Positions 35,940 to 44,900 of a DNA stretch of 64,000 nucleotides are shown piece after piece. Below the pieces are notes generated by a model. The model was not told the origin of the DNA, ran no database searches, and was given only the letters and a program-made list of their open reading frames with translations. The stretch's first letter is position 1. Each line of letters starts with the position of its first letter. Source of the DNA: Halichondria panicea (Eukaryota; Porifera; Demospongiae; Suberitida; Halichondriidae). The position numbers and the translations under genes were made by a program. The DNA is taken from NCBI RefSeq assembly GCF_963675165.1, contig NC_087382.1, positions 992,001 to 1,056,000 on the forward strand, written 5' to 3'.

Positions 35940-38900
35940 ACCGTATACCTCACTTGCGCATGCGCACCGAGGCATAATAATAGGCGATTTGAAAAGAATA
36001 ATAGGCAATTTGAAAAGAATAATAAGCTGTTAACTTGAGCATAAAATAATGCATAATAGGTAATATCTCGAGCATATAATCTACCAACCCCTACATACGG
36101 CACAGAAAGCTAGTGAAGCGCATGCATATACATTCTCCAAAAGGTTTACCTCCAACCACACCTCCCTTTCCGTACCCACCCCCTGATGCGCAACACACCC
36201 GTGTTTTGTGGTTGGGAAGTTGGCACTTACAATGTACGGGCTGCAATGGCTTTTTCAAAGTATGCAAAACAAGCCATAACCGGAGAATGAAGTAATCAAT
36301 GTCAAAATCTAGCTAAATTATAGAAGCTATTACTTGTAGCAACTGTCGAGCAGATAGAGTACTTAAGCATATACATGCACACACTATACCGTATGCCTAT
36401 GGCGCACGCGAGCACTGAGGCATAGCATTTAGTTTAAAAGCTCTATTATATATTCGTGTGTATGTAGGAGCAATGTATATGCACTAAATACTTACGGTCA
36501 GGTCATTCCTCCGGGAATTTTTATTCAGCTCCTTGATGGTCTCTGTAATGCTATCTGTTCCTATGGAAATGATCACCATATCATCATTTTCCATTTCAAG
36601 CACAGGAGTATTAAAATCCACTTTGAGCACAGGAGTATCATTTTCCACTTTGAGCACAGGAGTATCATTTTCCACTTCGAGCACAGGAGTAGTGTCCATT
36701 TTGCCCTGGGTTAAATCAAAATTATGTTAAACTTACCTTATTCTTATAATTATGCTCAAAATACAGAACCATATGACTTACCTGTATGGGTTCTATCTTC
36801 ACTGTCACACCAGTCTCGTTTATCATGTTTTCGGGGAGAATTCTGCAAAAATGTATGTACATGCAGTTTAAAATCAGCTGTAGCCACAAACATCACTATA
36901 ATTATGTATACACCTTAATTACTATTCAGCACGAGGGATGTGCAGCTAATACAACTACTTTTTTGAACTTTGGCCAGCCCTGCCCTTCCCAAAATCCTGG
37001 CTGCGCCACTGGAAACCACCAGAGGAGTTATACGGTAGTATGTATGAGCATGGCCCTTGGAAGCTGGCTACAAGCAGCAGGTAACAGGAGCTATAAAATT
37101 AAAGTAGACTAGAGGTAGCCTTGAGACCAGCCGTTCGTTATCTGAAAGTATGCCTGGTCAAGTTCCAATGTAGAACTCGTTTAGCTGAGTCAGCGAGTGG
37201 TTAGGCTTGAGTAGTTGTGAACATGATTGCAGTAACTGCAAACACAACAATACTATAGCTAGCTGCACGTTACTGTAAGCATTATAATGATATTCACAGG
37301 AAAGCATGATTGTTGCGGGTAATTACCGGTCCAAAAAATTCCTGGACTACATTAGCCTCGATCCCAGGCCGCACTTCCCGCTAGGGAAGTGGGCCTGGTA
37401 TCGACTGCTTGCGCATGCGCTAATATCCCCCGGTATCTGGGGGCTTTGGATAACATCGTTTATGCTCAGTAAAACTATGACATCACAACGAAAGGAAGTG
37501 GATTGAAGGAAGTAGATAGAAAGTTCGATTGAAGGTTTCTAGCCCATCGGATAGCATTCTCTGATAGCTACCCTTAGCCTGCTATGTTAACAAAAGACTC
37601 ACAGCCTGCAACAGTGTGGATGACGATCGTCTGAAAGGAGTGACGGCTGATAAGAGCCTATATGGACAGGCCACGCCCATTTAACACTAACTTTGGTGAA
37701 AGTCTACTATACTACTGCTACTGATTCTATCAGAAGAAAATAGCAGTACAACAAACCTACACAGCTCTGTTTCTAGCTAGCTAGCTATATAGCTCTGTGT
37801 ATGACTTTTAGAATATTTTCTCTGATGTATCCAGTATTATAGAAATATTTACGGGTAAAAAAATCCAATATTATAGTATTATAGAAATATTTACGGGAAA
37901 AAATCCAATAATTTGGCGCATGCGCAAGCAGTCGATAGCAGGCCTTCTTTCAAAGGCCGGTGAAGGAGGCTAGGACTACATTAGAACTTGACCAGACGTT
38001 CTTTAAGATAACGAACGGATGGTCTCGAGGCTAGACTATAGAGGTATGCAGAACTTTTGAGAACTGAGTTTTAGTAGTGCATGAGACATGCATGCACTGT
38101 GGACTATGATCACAGGAAAGTATGCATGGTGGCCGACAGGGTCACCTGCCTCCGCCACGCCCATTATTTATTAATGTGTGTCGAAGTCCCTCTGGGGCCA
38201 CGCCCACCTTAGCAGCCGTTCTTTCCAGCTTCTGAGCTTTATCACTAAGACAGCTAGCTCTAGCAGAACTGCAGAGGACTCAGGAGACTTAGCTAGCTGT
38301 ATAGGTATAGCTAATAATTTTTAAAATGTGGGCGTGGCCCCACTCACATGAAACTGGCGGAGGTGATGGCGGTGGTGGCAGCAATTTACTGCTGCCATCA
38401 CTCCGCCACAGTGTTTTATGCTGGTCGTATGAGTGTGAGGCCACGCCCACACACAATTTAGAGCTAATAGTAGCCTCGATTCAAGGCTGATTAAAATACG
38501 GCCTGGTACCTATCGCAGGGGTAATAGTGCGCATGCGCTTCAAATTACCCAGAATATGGGTAATCGTACTACGAACGTAAAACCTTAGTAAATTATACCG
38601 GAAATTAGTCCGTTTACTAAGAATATGCCGTTCCGTAATACTTTATCTCTATGACTGAGTTCTGTGAAGCTGTGGTTTTTGCTGTCTATTGCATTGGTCT
38701 AGAAGGCTTGAACACTAGTTTTAAGACAGAAGAGGCTCTCATCTATATCTAGGATGGTCCTATATATAGCTGGGTTGTCTTCGCAAGTTTGAGGCACCAT
38801 ACACTTTCCATAGCCTGTACAGATCCAAGGTAAGACATCCTGACCATACAACCGTCATAAAGGTAGATGAGAGCCTCTTCTGGCTTCAGACTAGTGTGAA

Positions 38901-41900
38901 AGCCTTCTGGAACAACGCAATAGAGAGCTAAGCTGATGTACAAAGATAGAAAATAGATGAGAGAAAGAAAAAAAGGGGATTCCCCAGATTCTGGAGAATA
39001 AACTAACGCATGCACACTATCACCATGCAATAGGTACCAGGCCGTATTTTAATCGGCCTGGAATTGAGTCTAGTTTAATAGCTATTCTTATAACTCTCCT
39101 GAGTCTCTGACTTCCTCTGCTAGAGCTAGCTATCCCAGAGTGACAAAGCTCAGAAGCTGGAAAGAACGGCTGCTAAGATGGGCGTGGCCCCACAGGGACT
39201 TCGACACACATTAATAAATTATGGGCGTAGCGGAGGAGGAGGCGGGTGACCCTGTTGGCCACCATAGGAAAGTCAGCAAGGAATTCGAAGCCTATTATGG
39301 AGTCTTGAAAATACGGCTCCGGGTTATAATAATTATAACCCGGAGCCGGCCGGCCGTATTTTCAATTATTTGAACTGGATATTAAAGCAAAGAAGCAAAG
39401 AGCAAGAACTACAATCATATTCTACTTTAGTAGTCATTTTCCATTTTTCCTGGTACCACGGAATCACTTTACTGTAAATACGTGCCTCGAATAAAGGGTG
39501 TGTGTTAGCTAGCTAGCCAACGTGCAAGTTCAACAACAAAGCTTTAGCATAAAAAAATCTGCCACTATTTGCGTGAAGGCGATATAAAGTATCCACGCTG
39601 TAAACGCAGCGCTATGGCATCTAGATATAAGCAGACTCAGATGTCAAATCTGTCTTTAAACTAAGCTTAAATTAAAGCCAAAAAAGCAGTTTGTCAAGTA
39701 TTGTTATGCCCCGGTAGCTCTGTCTACACTTCTGCTATGACGTTTGCTGTAGTCTAACCTAAACTGGTGTTTCAATGACTGTGTTTCCTGATGTTCAAAC
39801 TTTCTACGTTTCTCAGCCTATCTTGCATTTTAAGGCACTGGCTTGAACATTTCTGTGCTTACAATCAGCTTGCTACGTTTATAGCCTTTCTAAGGGCTGA
39901 TATCTTCACATCTCGTTATTCCAGACCATGCACGCAGCCTATAACCACTTCCTGGGTTGACCCTGACCATACTCTGGTGATCGCCCTATGTTGTACTAGA
40001 TTTACAGTATATAGTGCTTTGACGTGGGACCACAATGAACACTAAAAATATGTGCATATGCATTCTCTAGGCTCAAAATACGAACTCATAGCATGCATGA
40101 TCGTCAAGTTTAAAATCGCCAAATATAGTTCAATTCAACTGCCTCATTCGCCAAATTAACCAGCTATACGGGTATAATGATCATAAATTGAGTGTGGGGG
40201 TATAGTTTATAGGACAAGCATTCCATACGTATTTCCTAGCAGTGTGTTGATGAGGGTGCTCTTTCCTGCATTATGGAGTCCAAAGACACTAATCAGCACA
40301 CTCTTTTGAGAGAAAACCTCGTTAATATCACACACTTCCTGCTGTGTGTCTTTACTCAGCAATGGCTCTCCTGAGATATATACCTTAGCATCTATTAGTG
40401 ACTTGAGTAGGTCCTGCGCCATCTATATATAATATTATATTCCAGCACTATTATTATAGTATCGAATCAGTAGCTTGAATTCACACATGCCTACAACAAA
40501 GTATTGACTTGATAATAAGGGTGCGGCATATACAAATAATTATGGTCAGGCTCTGTTTTTTCAGGCAACTTAACAGGTTTATATGCTAAACTTCAAAACT
40601 AACCTTGCATGAAGGCATTGGTCCAGGATCAGACATATGCTTAATGTCTTCTGTTGCAGAAGTTTCTCTAGAAACGTCGTTTTCTAGAGAAAGATGTATC
40701 GAAGATAAAAAAAACAGTGAAATCCGATAAACGGGCAATAATTTCAAAAGGTTAACATTTTTAACATTACAGCAGTGTTGCTTCTTCTAGCTCTGTATCA
40801 AATAAACAGTTTAAGAAGGCCTCCCAGACAGCTAGAGCTGCCAGCTAGGAAGAGTGGTGGACTCTCGTAGATCATTAGTGAATAACTTCCTGAGTGTCGA
40901 GTTAAAGCTTATTAAAGGCTTTCAGGAGTAATCATTAGCTACTTTATCTTCAGCAATGGCTTCCTGTCGAACATAAAGGTAAGATTTGGTAGCAGAAGAC
41001 TTGCCTGGTCCATAATATGGACCAGGCATTATAACCATAGCCTCATCAGGGGACCCACAGGAACACATCATGCTTTTCCTATAACATCTGTAGCCTTATA
41101 GTGTAGGTGTCGTTAAGTAGAGACTTGGTTTGATACAATAAAGGGCGTAAGAAACTCAGTTATCTTTGCACAATATTAATACTTCTATGTAACGGACTGC
41201 AACTTTAGAATACAAAATAGTATACGGTTTAATTACTGACAGTATCCACAAATACACGGATTACCCCTTTTTGGAGTAATGTACGCGCATGCGCATACAA
41301 GGTATACCAGACCGCCTTTCTCTTCGCGGCCTGGAATCGAGGCTATTACATAATCTGTGCATTTTAGCTCATTTTGCTGGTATTATAAATACTGCTCAAG
41401 TTGTGAAATTAATGTTATTCATAGCGTTTCTAATTAGTACTCTCAGAGATAATTGGAAAATGCAATGAATTGAGATTCCAATTATCTGCGAGTACACATT
41501 TTGCGATTTTACTCTCATTCGCAGAAATAGCAGAAATTATAATGCTTGTGAAAATATGTAAGGCATACAGATATTCTCCCCAGCTAAAAATAACTTCCCT
41601 ATTTAATATCTATACATGGCATCATTGTAGCTATAATTATTATAGTCTATATATATCTATTGTTGAACTGTTTTAGATGCAAATTATGGGTAGAAGTGGC
41701 ACTGATATAGCTAGATCATGATCAAATACTTAACATATAGGCTATTGTAAGTGCACAGAGAACAAAATCAGCTAATTGCACAGCTGCATGAAGTTGCATT
41801 TCTCGTACTAAAGGAGTCATTGGTCAGGTATTTGCCAAAATGAGCCTGAGCAAATTCCAATCACGCCCAGATGCAATCACAATACCAGGTCTAGTAGGCG

Positions 41901-44900
41901 ACCTAGTATTATTTTAGAAAGAACTCAGCCTGGGGAGGAGCTACCCTATTCTAATTAGAACCAACTGCTCATAAGAAGTACAAAGTTCAGTGTCTTCTAG
42001 CAGACGACTACTGGCCTAGTTCTCGGTTTCTGTTGACTCAAAACATTAATTTTAACTACCCACGATTCCAGTGTTTCGAGGGCGGTCGGAATCGACACCC
42101 CCTGAAAAATAACGTTTTGAGTCCATTCATTCAACATTGCATTTTTATTCTAACTTTTGCCTGTTTTGACAATAATTTGGAACAATTTGGTAAACTGCAT
42201 AATGTTTTTGCTAGCCTCCATCGCAGTCTCTCCTTTTTCTGTTCTTTGTCACACTCACAATAGTAGACAATAAAGGAACAAAGAAAGAAAGAAAGAAAAG
42301 GAGAGCCTGCCTTGCTATGTCACCTATAACGAACGGTGGCACAGTGAAAATGAATGTCGGTCGTGAGTAGATGGGTGCATAGAGCCTGGCAGGCTACAAA
42401 GCCCCAGGCCGGATGCCTACGCATTGAAGACTTTCACCTAAAGCTGCAGCATTACTGAGCTAGCCAGTGGCGGATCCAGGAAAAAGGTTCCAAACTAGCG
42501 CTGGAACTAAAAGTTGTGTACAGTGAGCATTTTTTTGGGAGTTATGCTCACTTCCGGTCACACATTTTGCATAAGACTAGGCAAAAATCCCCAGGGGAAG
42601 TCCCATAACAGGCTTGCGTAGAACTAGCTGGCTGCTTACGAACAGTCGGCTAGCACTATAGAGCCTAAGTATAGGATATACCACACCTAAGAGGAGGATA
42701 TGCACCCATATATCCTCCGGTCCGCTACCGTGGCTACTCTGAGGCATAGCCGAGGGGTATATGTAACCATGGTAGAGGAGGATATTATGGATGCATATCC
42801 TCCGAGTAGGTATGGTATATCTGACTTATACCAACGTGACTGTAGCTGACTATAGAAAGACCTCCCCTAGCAATAATTCAATCCACGATGCAGACTGCAC
42901 TGAAAAAGAGCAAGACTAATGCAGGATTTTGCAGCTGTCAAAGAGCTAGTTAAGCAGTACGTCGACTCCTACAGAGCCTCCTTGGTCCAAGCGACGTCCC
43001 TTACTGGAGTTGCAAGCTCTTCTTGGACACAATGTGTCTAAACCACGCCCATGCATGGACCCATGGAGGCTTATAGCCATCTTGTTGGAGAGCAGTTTCC
43101 GTGTTTCTGCCGTTGCTTGGAGTCTTAGTATATACCGTGGTGTTAATCAGGTCTCCTTTCTCTTTACTTAATTTTTGAAAAAATAAATTGAAAACTGCAT
43201 GTGCATACCTGGGGCTGTATGTATATATCCTAAAGCTGTTGATCAATTAGTGGTGACGTATTTATAAGTGTGGTAATAACTATTGAGTGACTTTAAATAC
43301 TCTTTTAGCAGTTGATACATCAAAACAACATGCAGAATTAAATTACAATAGCTACAAAAAGCTAGCTGCATATAATAATAGCTAGACTGAAAGGGGGGAT
43401 CCGTGCCACGCACTTTAGTGCTCTATCTTAAATTATGAGTTGGATGTAATTATGCCTCATTTTGTGCATGCGCAAGCGGAAGTATATAGTAATGTTTTCT
43501 TCTTGAATATCTATATTTGTGGATTTGCAAACTAAACTTTGTTCTCGAGTTACAGTTACTTTGAAGGACTCGTGTGTAGCAAAATCTGTTTACATAACTT
43601 ATAGCTAATAATACTACCTATAGTATAGGTACTGTATTTACTTGATTAAACGCCCGGGCATTTATTTCAGATCGAAGTCTTTAGAGGGGGCGTTTAAACG
43701 AGGAGGGCGTTTAATCCAGGAGGGCATTTATTGTTATGTCTACTCAAAACTCTTGCACAGCAGCAGTTAATGTGCTCTTCTTGGGCTGCTGTCTCAGCTT
43801 AAATCTATTTCTCAGCTTAAATTTTAAGTCTTAGGAGTGCCCTCTGTGTCAGTATCTCTCTCTCTGCCATCAATGCATCATAAAAAGTATTATTATTTTA
43901 TGCTGCTTGCAACTGGGTTCCATGTGCTATTTCAGCTCCACCCACAGTGCCACGCCCCATACATGGGCGATTATTTAAGATGGGCGTTTATTGACAAAGA
44001 CAGAGCTTTTACCCTGGGCATTTAAACAAGATGGGCGTTTATTCAAGGAGGGCGTTTAATCAAGTAAATACGGTATATAGCTAGCTAGCTCTGTATGAGA
44101 GGTGAATAGTGCCAAAACAAAACAAGTTATAGGAAGCGGCGGTGTTTATTTGGTGGCAGTGGCTTAACATAAGGGTGACGGCAGTGCAGGGCCGTAGACA
44201 GCGGAGGGGGGGCAGGGGGAGCAGTTGCCCTCCCTGGCATTCTCAAATTATTGATCTGCACATGCCCAATGAGATGTGGGCAGGGCTATCTGATGGCATG
44301 CTGACTGCTGAGAATAAGTTATGACCTTTTGTTTAGGTAAAATTCTGAGCTCCACTGGCCTCTGGGAAGCAGGAGCACCTTCCTAGTTCAAGCTACCTTG
44401 TTTTAGTTACTCTAAGTTGGTGCCACAGCAAGTTGGAAGTTGCCATACTCAGGGGATATGAAATAACAGTCGACCAGTAAAATTTTCAGCTGTTATTTTG
44501 CCACCCCTGCAAACCTAAGCTATCTACGGCCCTGCAGTGTGTTTAGTGGTGGCGGCTTAGCCTCGAATAATATATATTAAGACGGCCGTGCACGAATATA
44601 GGTGAGGTTAGAAGCACCTGACCTTAGCTAATAGAGAATCAGAGGGTGCTCCTGTGATAGCCTCGAGACCATGCATGAGCGGCATGATATCAGGTCAGCG
44701 CTAGAGCAACTGTCTGTAAGTATGTCATACTACGGTACTCTTTCAACCGCATTTTAAGTGAGTGCGTAGATGTATAGTAGTTAATTAGTATCAGCATACG
44801 CACACTATGGTTTGTATCTCAAGCCCACATTCATGGCTAACAGTTTACACAACTACAAGTGTTAGTGACGTATTCAGTACTAGATGTAAAATTGAATGTG

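Noticed and set aside
42655..42840. Structured RNA gene
   Set aside because: The strong hairpin (GGATATAC ... GTATGGTATATC) looks like one more palindromic MITE, with no promoter or family signature.
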